Below, piece after piece: positions 44,531 to 58,198 of a stretch of DNA of 64,000 bases. Position numbers and translations under genes: made by a program. The notes below the pieces were generated by a model that had not been told where the DNA came from, did no database searches, and worked only from the letters and a program-made list of their open reading frames with translations. The first letter of the stretch is position 1, and each line of letters opens with the position of its first letter. This DNA comes from Albula goreensis (lineage: Eukaryota; Chordata; Actinopteri; Albuliformes; Albulidae): assembly GCA_022829145.1 (NCBI GenBank), contig CM040751.1:4343364-4407363 (forward strand). The letters run 5' to 3'.

Positions 44531-47500
44531 CGTCTAAGGATACGGGGAAATCTTGAGAAGAAATGTTTGCACTGTAACACTATAAGTTGCACCTGGTCTA
44601 GCAAACCAAATAGGCCAAGACCACCACTGGTAGACATTCTGTTAAGGTCTAATCGCACTAACTTTATAGACATCATGTATTTGAAGCAATTTTAATTGGA
44701 TGTGTTGGAGCTACAACTCTAACTCAAGTCAAAAATGCGAAGGAAGTGAACTGACTGTTTAATTCATCATCTTATGAGTGGGTAAGCATTTGGTAAGACT
44801 GCATTGTTCAAATAAAACCATGTAAAATGTCCTGGAAAAAGCTTTCATTTTCTCTGCAGCTCACACAAAGTTCAATTTGTATCCAAAATCAATATCATAA
44901 AACTCTGAAATTCTCTACACACACACAGCGAAAGAAAAACCATATTAACTTCAAGGTCACTCTGTAATACAAAGGTCATCCAGAGTAGAATGGGACGTGT
45001 GGGTGTCTATATTGGGCCACGTATTCAGTCGATTCAGTTTTCAAACAAGTTTTCCTTTTGCTGCTTGTCTTCCACGGCCATATTTGTCGGGTTCTCATAG
45101 TTTAAGAACCACTCAGTCCAGAGTCAAAGAGTGATGTATACAAAACGGGGGGTTTCTATAATAAATTCGGCCCTCAGAATTCAGGAACCGTTCCAGAGGT
45201 AAAATGCAAGCTGTCCTGATGTTCGGACTGTCATTAACGCACCAGTGCATGGCGTGTTTGTGATCTCAGATGAGTTGATCTTAACATAATGGACTGTGAG
45301 TGTGAACGCCCCTTTGAAATAACGCAGTTCTTCATCCCCAAGTCTCGACTGAGAGACAGTCTCTTATTTGTGTGTGCTCAAGCTTTTGTCGTGAGCATAT
45401 AAAGTGGCTTTTTGAAAATAGGTTGCCAGAGCTGACTAAGAATCACCTCCTTTATAGCCTGAGCTGTTTTCTAATGCTTGAATGTTAGTGTTTGAATGAT
45501 GACTCTTCATTCTTCAGTGTATGCTGTTCATAATCTAATAAATGGAATCCAGCATTTTTTAGACTAGTCTGTATTACAAAGTACAACATTCTAGAAAGCA
45601 ATAATTAATGTTTTGGTTTGCCATAATCTGAAAAATATAGTGTAATAACAGCATTTTTTGCACATATGTACACTGTGGTTAACTATTGGAAAGAATAAGA
45701 ATGAAATGGATGGAGCATACAGAAGCAAAAACCAAACCCAAAGACTGATTAAAAAATACAGTGCTGAGAAACAGGGGCCTGCTTCGGATGTCCCACTTTG
45801 CAGTTGCGGTTTGACATTTAAGCAAGAGGTACTTCATTTTCCAACATGCACCGCTGTGTTTTTGACAGAGAAATTCTTGAAAAAGTGAAGCTGTCGTAAA
45901 TGGGGAAAAAAATGAATAATAACCTACATCTGCGCGTCACAGTTAAAAGCATGGCAGAACGTGTTTAAATAGGGTTATCAGCAGGAGATTCTGGAGGGAA
46001 AATTTCAAACAAACCCCTCATTCCATTAACTACAACTTGATAAACTAGTTTTCTTCTCGACCAATGAGAACCTCACAAGCTTTTCCCTCTCGTTTCGACT
46101 GTTTGTAGCACCCACCTCCCTCAACGGCAGAGTCTTTCCATACTCCTCATTTGAATGGTTCTCATTTGGGATCGGTGATTTAAAGCCAGCAGCTACACAT
46201 TCAATGGGCTCCAGGTCTAAGTTTATGCCTGTTTCTGTTTTCGTCGGCAAAGCACACTCTCTGTTTTCCCAGTAATGTATTATACTGAGTTATAATTAAT
46301 TTATCAGTGTATTTGAAATTGAGAGTTACATTAATGTTCTTGAGGTGTGCTGGGAGGTCTATATATATATATTTCTTCCTATTATTATGATACTGCCTTG
46401 AGTCAAATTAATTCACCAGTCCTGCCCCTAGAGGATACTGGAGTTCCCAGTAATTGGAACTTACTTTTGTTGAGAGCTAGAGACCATGGATCAGTGTAGG
46501 GCCTTCTGCAACCTGAATTAGGAATGTGGATTCATTTAGCATGCTACTGTGCTCCATAATGAAAAGAATTGACGTTCTGCTGTTGCTTTTTATTATTTAT
46601 TTTTTACTAGCTCTTGATAATACACTGATCTTACACCAGAATGTTGTCCTTCCGATTAATTCATGTTAGTTCCGTTTAATTGTTCATCCACCATTACTGT
46701 AATGTCAGTCTACTTGGACAGTTACAACTAAATCCAAGCAATTCTCCAAAAATATGGATAGCACTATATGTTTACGGACATGTATTAATGGTTGAAAATG
46801 GCAATTTCTTAACTAAACTAATAAATCTTTAATATGAAGATTAAATTAGTATTTGTCCAATATGACCTCATTATAAATATGTGGATTTATACAATAAGTG
46901 AAGTGAAAAACTCATCCTTTCATTCTTCACCTGATATTTCCAGTCCTGCGGTTTGAAAACAGTCAATTGAGCCGTGTCATAAAAATGATTTGTCAGAGGA
47001 GTTATTTTTGAATATTTTGCCTGAGAATGTGAATTTTGTGACCCTTTCCTGAAATGATTTACCACATGCTGCGTCATACACTTTTGTGAGTATTTAAAAA
47101 TGTGATGTAGTTATCCTGTTTGTAAAGGTAGTGTGCAAATGAAGGGGGCATACAATTTTCAGCTAATTAAATGAACTCCTATTCTAAAACTCTCTGCTTC
47201 TGAATCATGAATATTTCGTCATGTAAAATCAGAAGGAAATATTTCTTGGGTTGGCCTTTAAAACAAGGGAATGTCCATGAAGGCAAACCTATGTTCAATT
47301 ATTGAATGGCTAGATATGCACAAGCATAGAAACGTGCTTTATCAAGATTCACAAAATCTTTTGATCCATGTTACTCTTTGACCAGCCTTGAGTATACTCC
47401 TGTCATCCAGGCTGGCCCCCAGCTGCTCACGGTCTTTAGTATTAAAATCAGATCTCATATGTCTAGTTTCCACCTTTACCCCTCGGGCTTTGACTGTCAT

Positions 47501-48075
47501 TGAAGCCCTTTCCCCTTTGTGAAAAATGACACAATTTAAGGTCGCTCTTTCACATCACTGTTATTCTCTGTGAGAAGGGTGCAGTTAGGTTCTAATGGAT
47601 GAGTGCATGTGCAACATTATGTAATGTAATGCTTTTCTATAGATCATTGCTGATGTATGTGTATGCAGTTATGGCGTAGGGACTGTTTGTTACTTCCGTA
47701 GTAGATTTTAGGCCCATTGTGTAGATGATTTTGTTGCTTCTATATTGCATTATTATACCTCATCGAAACAATGAATGATGTAAAAGGAAGGAACCAAAAC
47801 ATTGGAATGCAAAGTAAATTAAAATGGTGCTTGGCCACTTCCAGCATGGCCTCTAGGCATTATAACATAATGTGCCACAATCTCCTCCACTACAGGGATG
47901 AGGACAGCACCACAGGAGAGTCAGTGAACTCAGCTGGTGACTGAGTAGGCCATGAAAGTTGGAAAATGGCGGTGGCACACTTCTCAAACCATATTGGGAA
48001 TGTTTTTTGTGGGTGGGGAAATAAGCATCATGAAAGATGCCCCTCTGTGCTGGATAGAAGTGTTTTAACATGGGA
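44528..48075. other. Gene-free stretch with CpG-retaining patches
   Basis: No gene is supported. Patches at about 45000-45420 and 45900-46260 retain CpGs and show no repeats (for example TCGACTGAGAGACAGTCTC near 45344 with an internal inverted motif, and CTCTCGTTTCGACTG near 46086). They could be regulatory; they could also be neutral unique sequence. Confidence 0.4.
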
Positions 48076-48115
48076 GTGAGTATGATTATGTAGACATGAG
48101 TATGATTATGTAGAC
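48076..48115 (+). repeat. 20-bp direct tandem duplication
   Basis: GTGAGTATGATTATGTAGAC is followed directly by ATGAGTATGATTATGTAGAC, one mismatch in 20. A small recent duplication. Confidence 0.95.
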
Positions 48116-51100
48116 AATCATACTGGCATTGCTTTATAAGGGTGTATGTGTGTCCAAATTATGGCGTGAAAATGCACCATAAAAATCAGTTGTGTCCCCT
48201 TTTGTTTTCGACTTTCATGTATTTGCATTAGCCCGCACACTGTGTTTCTCAATCCAGGGATATATGCCCTCCACTGCTCAAACGCTGTTTTTTTCCATTT
48301 TGTTTAAAGTATAAATAGGTGCATTTGCTTTCATGAAGTTGGTCATTTTGCTTTGCCTCTAAAGGTTATTTTTGCCGCTATAAATGGGTTTTCCATCTAG
48401 TGCTTATTTACTGTGTCAGTGGATATTTCATGTCCTTGTTGTCTCTGCTGCTGCTACCTCATGCAGTCAATGCATTTCCCATATAAGGCATTCTGAATAT
48501 GGTGTGTTTACCACTGTTATTTCCCCTCCACAGATCGGTAATGCCAGAGAATTAACGAATGTCTTACTGCTACATCTTAGTTAGAGTTTATACAAGATGA
48601 AAATCAACATTTCGGCTTATCTCATATGAAAACATTTCTTGAAAATGTTGTGTTGCCTTTAATATTCTCTTAGAGTGTTTGTTTAGTAGCGACAGATTTG
48701 ACCTAGTACTGTTTCCAACACATTATAATTTTACATAGCTTAGTACTTGATTATTTGGACATATATAGACTGGTTTTAAAAATAGATAAGATACAATCAA
48801 TCACAGCTTTCAGCTTTAACTTTGATCTATATTGTCCTCTAAGTGACTTTTTGTTGCGCTTTTTACAGCTAATTAATAAAAAAAAAATACATTAATTATG
48901 CAAAACATATTTTGAAATCACAAGGTAGTTGCTGCAAATGAATCAGTCCTGTATCGTCATGGGAACACATTCAAATATGCATATGAAAAGTCTCATATCT
49001 TTCAAATGCACTCTTCTGTTCAACATATATTTTACACTGAATGTCAAATCATGGACATTAAAACAGCATGTCACAATCTAGACCAGCTAGATTAAGACCA
49101 AGATGTAATCAGTTCTTGGATCAGTATGATATAAGCTCAGTGCAGTTGCTGCAAGGTTATTTAACTGGTGAATGATGCTTCAGCTGAAAATTAGGTTTTT
49201 AATATTTAGCCCTCGGTCATATCTTGGCCAGTTCTGATCATGCAGTTGTATGTACACTACAATTTATGGTATACTTTTTCTCATCCACTTTGTGTCTTGC
49301 CTTGCCTTTCATCAATAAATGTGCTAATTATCTTTTCACATCCATGGGCCTCACCCATCCAGCTCACCTCTTTCATCAGGTTCGGCTTTTGAAGTTTCCC
49401 GGACACTTTAGAGTCTTTAGAATCTCATTTAAGTTTATAATTCAGTGCTTTACGATGTTCTACCTCACGGCTCCGGGGCCCAAGCCAGACAGTCAATCCG
49501 AACGGTCTCAGCCTACATTGATTATAATTACAGCTCCACATAAAGAGGTCTGGGATTAGGTTTAAGTGTCACGGACCACCAGGACAAATATATAGAGATG
49601 ACACACACGTTTGATCATGGGTTAGATGCACTATTAAAACTGTAAATGTGGGTAGAAATGTTCGGTACTCCTCGGAGGAAATGGTATTGGCTGAAAAGAA
49701 AGGCAGAGTCCCTTTTAACACAGTGACATGTGTATGAAAGTGAAGAGTACAAAGGAAAGGAGTACAGTGCTAAAAAGGAACAGTGCTAAGGAACAGTGGT
49801 ACTCTTCTGTGTATTCTCTTATTTGTTGTTGTTCCACCAGAGTTTCAGTGATTATATTTTAAAAGTCAGTAGGAAAAAAAAAGCTTTGGAAAAAACTGTT
49901 TCAACCATTTTGGGAAAACATCTGTTAATTGTCATCGAAGGATATCACACTCCTGGGGAGTCGCCGGATACACAGAATAGCAATGCATTTAGATACTTAA
50001 TAGACAATAAGGTGTTTTTCTGGAGGACTGGGCAGCACAGCTGTTGAAATGGGGAGCAGTTAATATAATTTTCAGGTGTGGTGCTTGAGAGGTAGTGTTA
50101 GCATATGGAAGCAGACTGTAGCATTCACTGGCAAGGTATTGCCAGAGTAGTCAGGGATTTACTACAGAACCTGGTGAAGGCTAGTTAGGAGAGGGTGTCA
50201 TATGTCCCCATATGATCAATTCAATTTCAGTGTTTAACTCATTCACAAGCACCTACAAAAGGAGGAATGGGCCAATATGTTTACAATCATTTATTTTTGC
50301 AGCTATTTCTGTCCTTCACATGAATGTGTTGTTTGAGTGGGTGTTGCACATTTGTCCATTTATAGTAATGAACCATGGCCCTGATTGGCTGATGGGACCA
50401 TTGCATTCAATTTCTTTGAAGGTACAGTTTGTTCCAAAACGCAGTCATACAGAATGGAACAGCTGTGGCTCACGCAAACTTGCTAGGTCACATTACGAGC
50501 AAGAGATATAAAAATGGTAGATTAAATATGACCGACATCATATTGACTTCACCTTAAATTGAATCGATTTAAAAAATGTAACCTTGGTAATGGAGTTATT
50601 TTTCACATTGAAATGAGCATAATAAAGAATTAATTGATCTTAGTGATTTAAAGTTGCTGGATGTGGATATGGGACATTTATTCTTTATGAATGCATGCTT
50701 AATTCTTCATTATGATATTAAGAGGGTAAATGATCCCTCGATAGACGTAAGTGTCCAATTAAGAACAATTCAGAGCTTGTAAGTACGGCGGGAACAGAAG
50801 TCACCATGTTCAGTCAGTCCCCAGGAGAAAGGGTAGGAAATAAGCGGTCAAGAGGATCACTGATGACAGCCAATCAGGAGATGATAAATGTGACCACACC
50901 AACAAACTGCCCTTTTTCAAATTGACTTCTTATTTTGTTGTACTGTACAAAAACAATTACAAAAAAAGGTTCACTGAAAGGAAAAGTGTTCAAGGAAACA
51001 TTTTGTATTGTATCACCCATTCCAATGGAATCAAATGTAGGAGAATGAAGAACGCATTTTTAACTTCTTTTCAGGAAATCGCAGTTATTTAAATGCGCAA

Positions 51101-51589
51101 GGGAGAGACAACCTCAGAATATTCAGGCTGCCTGTGCCAAGAGTACCGCTGAAGACTGGAGTGTGTGGTGTGTTAAAATACAGTACATGATCCATACATA
51201 TCACATACATGACAGTCAAGAACAGTGTACTGGGTCCAACTTTCTTTCAGCCCTTCATAGGAGCCACAGTTTGGCCATTAGGAGTACAGACACTACAATG
51301 ATGTAAATGTTTGGGTGATTGCCAGAGCTGGCTGTAGGCCCAAGGTGGAGGTGATGTACAGGACAAATACAGATTTCTGAACAGTCTTGTCAGGTACAAG
51401 AAATCTAATATATAAAGTCTGGAACGTATCAGAGAGAAGAAGGTAGACCTGGAAATAATTTGTCAGTGTGCAGTATCGCAGTGTAGAAGTCACATGTTTT
51501 TTCACACTTTTTTTTATCATGTTCATTTTTGTTTTAGCTTATTTCAATGGTTTTTTTCCTCAAATTTTGGTTTCAATTTGTGAGAATTC
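48116..51589. other. Gene-free stretch
   Basis: No gene is supported. 49200-49560 carries a plus-strand frame of 111 codons without recognisable domain; the segment includes a CpG-bearing patch (CACGGCTCCGGGGCCCAAGC near 49468). 50380-50520 is another CpG-retaining patch. Candidate regulatory sequence at most. Confidence 0.4.
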
Positions 51590-52080
51590 TTTCAGTTGTG
51601 GTGATTGAAGGATTATTTGAATCACCTGTGGTGTGCAGTGTGGGGACTGATTCCTAATCAGTGATTGAGAGCAGGTTTATGTGCATTCCCCCTCAGCCAA
51701 TCAGGATGTGACCACGCCCTTTCTGTTGGGCTTTTAAGGGGCAACATTTTGTAACTCTATTGATTGGTTTGATTTGAACAGCAGTTGGTGCGAAACCCTC
51801 ATGGCTAAAGAAAACCTGTCTATTTAGAAACATGTAGCTTTAGAGGGGTCTGTTTGAAATTTCATCTAAGATTGGTAAGACTATGTGAGACAGGGATTCT
51901 GCAAGAATTTTTGAGGGCCAGCTTTTTAGTGCTGTATTGCTGGTGACTCTGCTTGTGGCCTTTAGTAAGCAATGCATTGGAAACCTTTGACTTGCCACAA
52001 TGTTGCCCTAGGCTGGCAGGTTTAATTTTTGGTATTTTTGATAATCCATCCAGTCTAAACATTTTGGTTTCTTAACATGC
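51590..52080 (+). mobile_element. LTR-like non-coding stretch (tentative)
   Basis: It contains ATCACCTGTGGTGTGCAG, ACTGATTCCTAATCAGTGA (with the inverted pair ACTGATT/AATCAGT), CAGCCAATCAGGATGTGACC (a CCAAT-type box) and GGGCTTTTAAGGGGC (TATA-like), and then G/T-rich frame-free sequence. The arrangement of CCAAT box, TATA-like box and transcribed tail resembles the start of a retroelement LTR or a Pol II-driven repeat. No end or partner was found. Confidence 0.3.
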
Positions 52081-53170
52081 TAGTCTGTTTGTTAGTGTGA
52101 CAAGTAATGGACATTTGTGAGTTTAAAAACTATCCAAAGAGGCCAAGGCAGATTATATTCCCTATTTTGTTTTCAATTGTGTGTGTGAGAACTGTTTTTG
52201 AGCCCTCATTTCTAATCTTAGGGTGTTGGGTGCTGTAGAGTTTCTCTTTGTATGAGAAAATGTAATGAAGTGCTCTCCTGGGTGTTCACACATGCATCAT
52301 GGCTCGTGGGCCCTCACCGTGTGCAGGAGGTGCCCTAATTTTGTTTTGCCCCTGCCCTTCAGACAGCCTGAGCATGCCACTGATTTAGCTTATTTCTGGC
52401 CCTGACATCAGCCATCACTCCCTGGAGGGGTTTGAAGCCCATGTATGTCACAGAGGGAAATGTAGCAACGCAGGGACCTTGAGAGAGCTTCAAAAATGGA
52501 TAAGGCCACAACAACCGAATCCTCCCTGTGGCTGAATATTTGCTAGTTTCATTTCAAAACTTTAGATCCAATCCAATTGCAAGATACAGGTTCTAAAGTA
52601 TAAATTACATTTCCAAATGAAATCAAACAAAATGCTGCTCACAAATTCAAAATCGGATTGTGCCTATCCTGTGTCTGTTTCCCTCCATAAAAGTGTCCCC
52701 CCTTTTCTATTAGTCCAGACCAGTCTTTTTGGAGTTTCCCCATCCACTTAACAAGGGTGTCCTGTACCTCATTATTTGGTGTGTGAACAGGCCAGTTGTT
52801 TTCACAAGGGGCCGGTTGGTGCAGTGTGCCTGAGAGGGAAGAGTGGAAAAGTCAGCCCTGATTGGCAGCCATTTTGAAGAGACATCTTCCCTGGTCATCA
52901 TGAGTGTAATTTGTTCCCATGTCAAGGGACCTTTGGTCTTAACAAGATAATTATTTCTTGTTATGAAGCTAAGCTAGTGAGGTGAGTCAAACCCCACAGT
53001 TGACCTCCTCAACTCAAAAAATAACACAACTCAAAAAACATTAGCCAATAACTAGGTAGCATTGAAATCCCTCAAAATGACATATGTGAGCTCCCAATTT
53101 AAATAAAGAATAGCAGGGGGAAAAGGCTAAGTTGGTTTTTCTTTTATTCTGATACTCGAGACATTGCCTT
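52081..53170. other. Gene-free stretch
   Basis: Nothing supported; short random frames. Confidence 0.4.
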
Positions 53171-53190
53171 AAAAAAAAAAAAAAAAAAAA
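53171..53190 (+). repeat. Poly(A), 20 bases
   Basis: A perfect run of 20 A. The upstream sequence has no recognised retroposon body and no flanking duplication was found. Confidence 0.95.
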
Positions 53191-56019
53191 CTTCAGTATT
53201 GTTTGTTTATTAAGACAGGACCATATGGTCCGAGAAACATTGATTTATGCAGCTATTTTTGAAACGGGAAACAATACCTTCTGTCAAATACATGCCGTTC
53301 GTTTTTCTGTCCCCCTGAATATTCCCTAGGACAAAGAACAGAGCAAGTTAATTTAGCAACAAACACTGAAAACCTGTTTTGAGTCTTCACCGCCTGGAAT
53401 AATGTGTTGACAATTAACAGTTATGCTTAAATCCAATTATATTTCCATCCAGAATGTTTCAAGACAGTTTTATTTAAATCACAAATTATGGGAAAACTAT
53501 TTTGATCACATCAAAACAATTAAACTCAGAATAATACATTGACTAAGACAGTGGGAGTTGAAGTTGTTTGCTACCTTACATCACCTATTTGCTATGACCT
53601 TTTTTTCTTTTGAATTATGAGCTATTAATTCCCAGTGTGCATCAACACTATATTCTTATGAATGTACTAAAGTGTGTGACTCTTTTTTTGTTAATGGAGA
53701 AGTTCAGTACAGCAGGTTCAGGATATGATCCAATGTTTCTGTTTTGTTGACGATGCTGGCTATTCAGCTCTTTGATCCTATCTAAGTCCCGAAGCAAGCG
53801 CAGCCACCCCCAGCAACAAAAAAAAATAAAAAATAGATTAAAACAATATAAATATCTGGAAAAATCACATTGCCAATGAAACAGTGGTCAGCACTGCAGT
53901 AACAAGTACCAAAAGAATCTCTACTTCATCTCAGTTTTAAAATGTATGGGTTAGCATTTATTTATGTGCGACCTGAAGGGAATCGATTCATAACAAGTTT
54001 ACAAGTTTTAGCTTGAACTTTGAACATGATCGTATTGTTGTGAGAAATATCACAATAAGTTAGAGCATAAATTGCAGGAATGAGAATACAGAGCTGCATA
54101 ACCCCACACCATGGTGCTAAATATTATCGTTTGATCAGATTTACCTCCAATAGACAAAGTTGTTTATTCTCCTGGGAGTCAAAGATGACATGTCTGCGAA
54201 GCAATGGGCTCTTCTGTTTGAAATGGAGGAGCTCTTGGATAGATTGGCCTACAGCAAGGTAAAAATTTATGTACGGCTTTATTGGATTGTTCCCTGTTAA
54301 TCTGATCTGCTTTTGTCAGACAGGCATGCTAGGTGTACCGTCGGAACTGTAGCAAATGATCATGCAGAATGTATGCTCCACCTGTTCTCCATAAATCTTC
54401 TAAAGGCGTTCACCTGGCAGGCAGAACAGTCCTGGAATGAACCGTCTCCTGAAAAAGGAAAATTCTTATAGCTAAATCTTTCAGTCTGGCCTTGCAGTTG
54501 AGTTACTCTGTTTCTGAGGCTGAGTTTTGGATAATTCATAAGAAATATTCAAACACACAACTAATACATAACTAATCACATTATTAATGAATGAGTCTTT
54601 TCAACATAACAAATGACACAAAAATAAGTAGTCTGAAACCAGTGGAAGTCATATCTATATCCATATCCAAGTCTATAATCCATATTTATATCCAAGTTGA
54701 GTTGGTAGCAGTGGCAGTTGTGGGTATTCATTTAGAATTGAACTACTAAAAGTTGATGTGGCAGCATTTTCCTTCTTACAAACATTGAGCACTAGAGGGG
54801 AGTGGGGGTCAGGGTGGGCAGTTGCCTAGTCTATGTTTTGTATTATTGAATTATGTTATCATGGATTTCTGATTTGTATATTATAATTGTAATATAAAAC
54901 ATATGGTGGACTTTATTTACCAAAATTCTTCGTTACCAAACCAAAATTCTTCTTGCTTTTGGTCTTGAGAAAAGTGCCTACAAAAACCCAACATGGGATT
55001 CATGAAACGTGCGCAGCCCTTTGATTTTGCACGCATCCCTGCCGTATCAAATGTTTGTACATGAGTGCCTGTGACTGCTCATGTTGATTAGGGCCATGTG
55101 CAAACACAGGGAGAGGGAGAAATCAAAAACACACAAAGATGCACTAACACCCCAAGGCCTGATTAGCCAAGTAATCCAAAAGCAGCCAATTCACCATTGT
55201 TTGGGAGTGGAAGTGGGTGCACACTTGTGGATGTCTGCATATCGTTATCAATCGGTGACATCACTCCATTTTATCAGCAAGTAAAATACATGAATATATA
55301 CATGAATATAAAATACAAGTTCTCTAAAGATAATCTAACACTAAAATTAAGATTAAACTGTATGTGGGGGAAAAAATGATCACATTATCATTTAGGTGAG
55401 TGGCCCCGGATGATATCATGTAGACCAGAAAATCCACTATAACCATGGTAAATGTTCATGAGCATAGTTGAAATCAACTTTGATTCTGTGTATGATTTTA
55501 CACTTACATCCCCTCTTGTATTCCAAATTATTAAATGTTTAAATTGCAAAACGTGTTTATTTACTTCGGCTGTACTGACTGAAGTATCCATTTCCCTCTT
55601 CATCGTTACACATCCTGTTTGAAACATGAACCCTTGTTTCACATCTGATGTTTTTAATTTCAAAAGGCATAGTTTAATGTTGGATTCATGTCAAGTCAAA
55701 CTGTCATACATCCGAACTTGCTTTCCACTATATGTACTAAGACTATGCATTTTATGAGCATACCTGGAGATAAGGCTATTTCATTTTGAGCTTTGAATAT
55801 TCCCTTCCTTCTCCACAACACAAAACACACACACACAAACACACACTAGTTGCATTGATAAAAAGACTGGCAGGTGCACATACAAAGCATTGCGTAACAT
55901 TATCATCATTGTTTTCCTATGTAAATACTGTGTTATCACACAGCAGTCGAAGCAATATGATGTACATAAGGTGAGTCATTGTGGTTAATTATTGTAGCTA
56001 AGCAATTTACAGGATGTAT
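53191..56019. other. Gene-free stretch with one perfect palindrome
   Basis: No gene is supported. A perfect 14-bp palindrome GGACCATATGGTCC (containing a CATATG E-box) lies at 53218-53231, followed to about 53480 by CpG-bearing unique sequence. At about 54650-54690 a TATATCCATATCCAAGT-type motif occurs in two imperfect copies. CA-rich simple sequence lies at 55819-55848. Confidence 0.4.
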
Positions 56020-57000
56020 TAAAGTGAGGCAGCTTTAAAAGAGATCTGTTATAGTTGCAGAATAAAGGGGCTTTGCCAGAAGTTTTATCTGCCAACATAG
56101 GATAATTGTCCAAGTCTAATCTCATTAAATCTAAGTCAGAGTGCTATTTTCCATCATCTTGCTTTTGTGTAGCTCATCTGTTAAGCCTGAATATCTGTAT
56201 CCCAAAGCAGAGAACACAACAGTTATTCCTCAGTGGTTGAAATCGCACAACAAAAGCATTTCATGCAATAATTAATAAACTCCCTTGTTGGCGGAAGCTT
56301 AGAGAAAATTGTGTCATTTTCGCCTTCGGCCAAAAGCTCACCTGTTCCTTTCAATGTGTTTCCAATTGGGCAGCAATCATTCTGTCAATTTTCCATCTCT
56401 GATAAACAATCGACGTTGCCAACCGTGGGCAGCCGAGTTTGCCGTCTTTCATATTTTGCTCATAAAATACCAAGCCAGTCTTTTTGATATGGATATAGTC
56501 AATTCAAAAAATAAAAATGCTGGGTTTATTTTGGTGATCCATTAATCTACCAAATGTGATGAGGAAAAAAATATTATTTTAAAGTTAAGAACAGATGCTA
56601 ATTGAGGATTTAGATATTTTCCATTTGGTTGTACAATTTTTGACAATGCAGAGATTTGAATGGTCAGTGAACTGTCACACAGCTGATAGCTGACTTTGTT
56701 GACAAACTTCAGAAACTTGGACCAGAGCCCAATCAAGCAAGATCAGTCTCTTCAAGTCCATATGCATGTCAGTCAAAAGGGACTGCAGTGTATTTATTGC
56801 CATGTACTCTTCATATTTTAAACGAAGCGAACACGCCCATTGTTAAATGTTTGCTTGAATCAAACGAAAAATAGCTGCAAGGATGATTAAATTGCACATT
56901 TAATTACATTTGATTGGGTGCTCTTCTCAGATTTAATTTAACATGTATATTTTGTAAAAGTCATTGCTCACGTGTGTGCTCTACTTTATAAAAACATGTT
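56020..57000. promoter_or_regulatory. Candidate cluster of regulatory elements (inference only)
   Basis: Repeat-free sequence with dense homeodomain-type cores and retained CpGs: TGCAATAATTAATAAAC (about 56264), TTTTCGCCTTCGGCC (about 56317), AACAATCGACGTTGCC (about 56406), AAACGAAGCGAACACGCCC (about 56820), and ATTTAATTACATTTGATTGG (about 56898). A CpG-bearing 78-codon plus frame at 56309-56545 has no recognisable domain. The combination resembles clustered vertebrate enhancers, but only cross-species alignment can show this. Confidence 0.2.
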
Positions 57001-57824
57001 TGAAATTCCACTGATCAGGAAAGTGAACTTGCAAAATCAAAAATGCTGCTGGCAGTTACAAAAGTAACACTTTCTTTAATTGAATCGTAAGGCCATGTAT
57101 TGATTGAGGTTCATTAAGAATTAATTGGACATTCTAGATTTGCATTGCTAGAGCAGTAAGTCTAAAGAACAACACTTTCTAGTGTTTTGCTGTCTTTGTA
57201 CTTTTTTGTCATTTTGGCACTTTTCAAATGATGACCTTTTCCATGAGAACATTTCATGCTTTTTGTGGATCACAGCCAGTTTTAAGCATGCTAGCATGCT
57301 GTATAAAAACAGGCTTTGGAAACCATAATATGAGATTGCCATGAGGTTAACAAAGCAACATAAAAAGAAAATTGGATGTGCCATGGAAATGCCAATAGAA
57401 ACAGACTGGGAGCTGAATTATTCATTGTGGAAATCCACCTACTGTATTGCCTTGGAAAAAATAAAGAGGATTTGAGATAGCTTTTAAACTGCATTAGTCC
57501 GGGAGTGTTTGGGGTCACTGGGTTACCCCCCGCACACTTCTTCTGGCTTCCGCTCTCCCTTACAGTCCTCACAGCTGAGGAGCTGGGGGCTCCCACCATT
57601 CCACTGGCTCAAGTCAATATGTCTTCATGACATGCTAGGCTGTGCTCCCATTAGCACGTAGAGATCTTATAATAGTTAAAAATAACTCCACACATTCCAA
57701 GGCATCCCATGCAGTCTCATTAATAATCAATCATTTATCCCATGCATTTTTAATGAATAAGTGCTCTGCACATTGCGGAATTACCAATCATCCTCTCTGA
57801 CCCAGCTGACCCATGGGAACATAG
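57001..57824. other. Gene-free stretch leading into a minisatellite
   Basis: No gene is supported. A GC-rich patch at 57500-57600 gives a 102-codon minus frame of low-complexity character with no known domain. Confidence 0.4.
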
Positions 57825-58198
57825 TGTCTATATCCAACAGCATGCTATCTGCTCATGCTCCCTGTCCTATATCCACTGCATACTCGCTGTTAGTGCCTAC
57901 TGCCTTATATCGTGGCTTGCTGCTAACAGGCCTACTCTATATCCACAATACACTAGCTGCGACTGCTCCCTGCTCTGTATCCAACAGTGTGCAGGGCGCT
58001 TATAGCGTCTGCTCTGTGTACACAGCACAGTGCTGGTCATGGCCCCTGCTCTCGACCCCACCATATGCTAGCGCTAACAACCCCTTTTCTTTATTGACTA
58101 TATGCTAGCTGTTATTAGCATTCCTGTATATACACAGTGTGCTAGGTGCTGATAGCCCCTGCTCTATGTCCACAGTGCGATAGCTGCTAACAGCTTCT
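57825..58198 (+). repeat. Degenerate minisatellite, about 10 units of about 38 bp
   Basis: Units start with a TCTATATCC-like motif at about 57827, 57866, 57904, 57937, 57974, 58014, 58050, 58088, 58132 and 58163. A typical unit reads TCTATATCCACAAT, ACACTAGCTGC and GACTGCTCCCTGC. Recurrent pieces are CACAGTGTGC, TGCTAGCTGC, TAACAGC/TGATAGC and CCCTGCTC. Units range from about 30 to 45 bp and differ by many substitutions, so the array is old. A 115-codon plus frame at 57761-58108 is a by-product of the repeat and not a gene. Confidence 0.75.

Noticed and set aside
44462-44695. Cys-Val repeat protein
   Set aside because: It is a translation of the GT microsatellite.
57761-58108. 115-codon plus-strand frame as a gene
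   Set aside because: It is produced by the degenerate 38-bp minisatellite.
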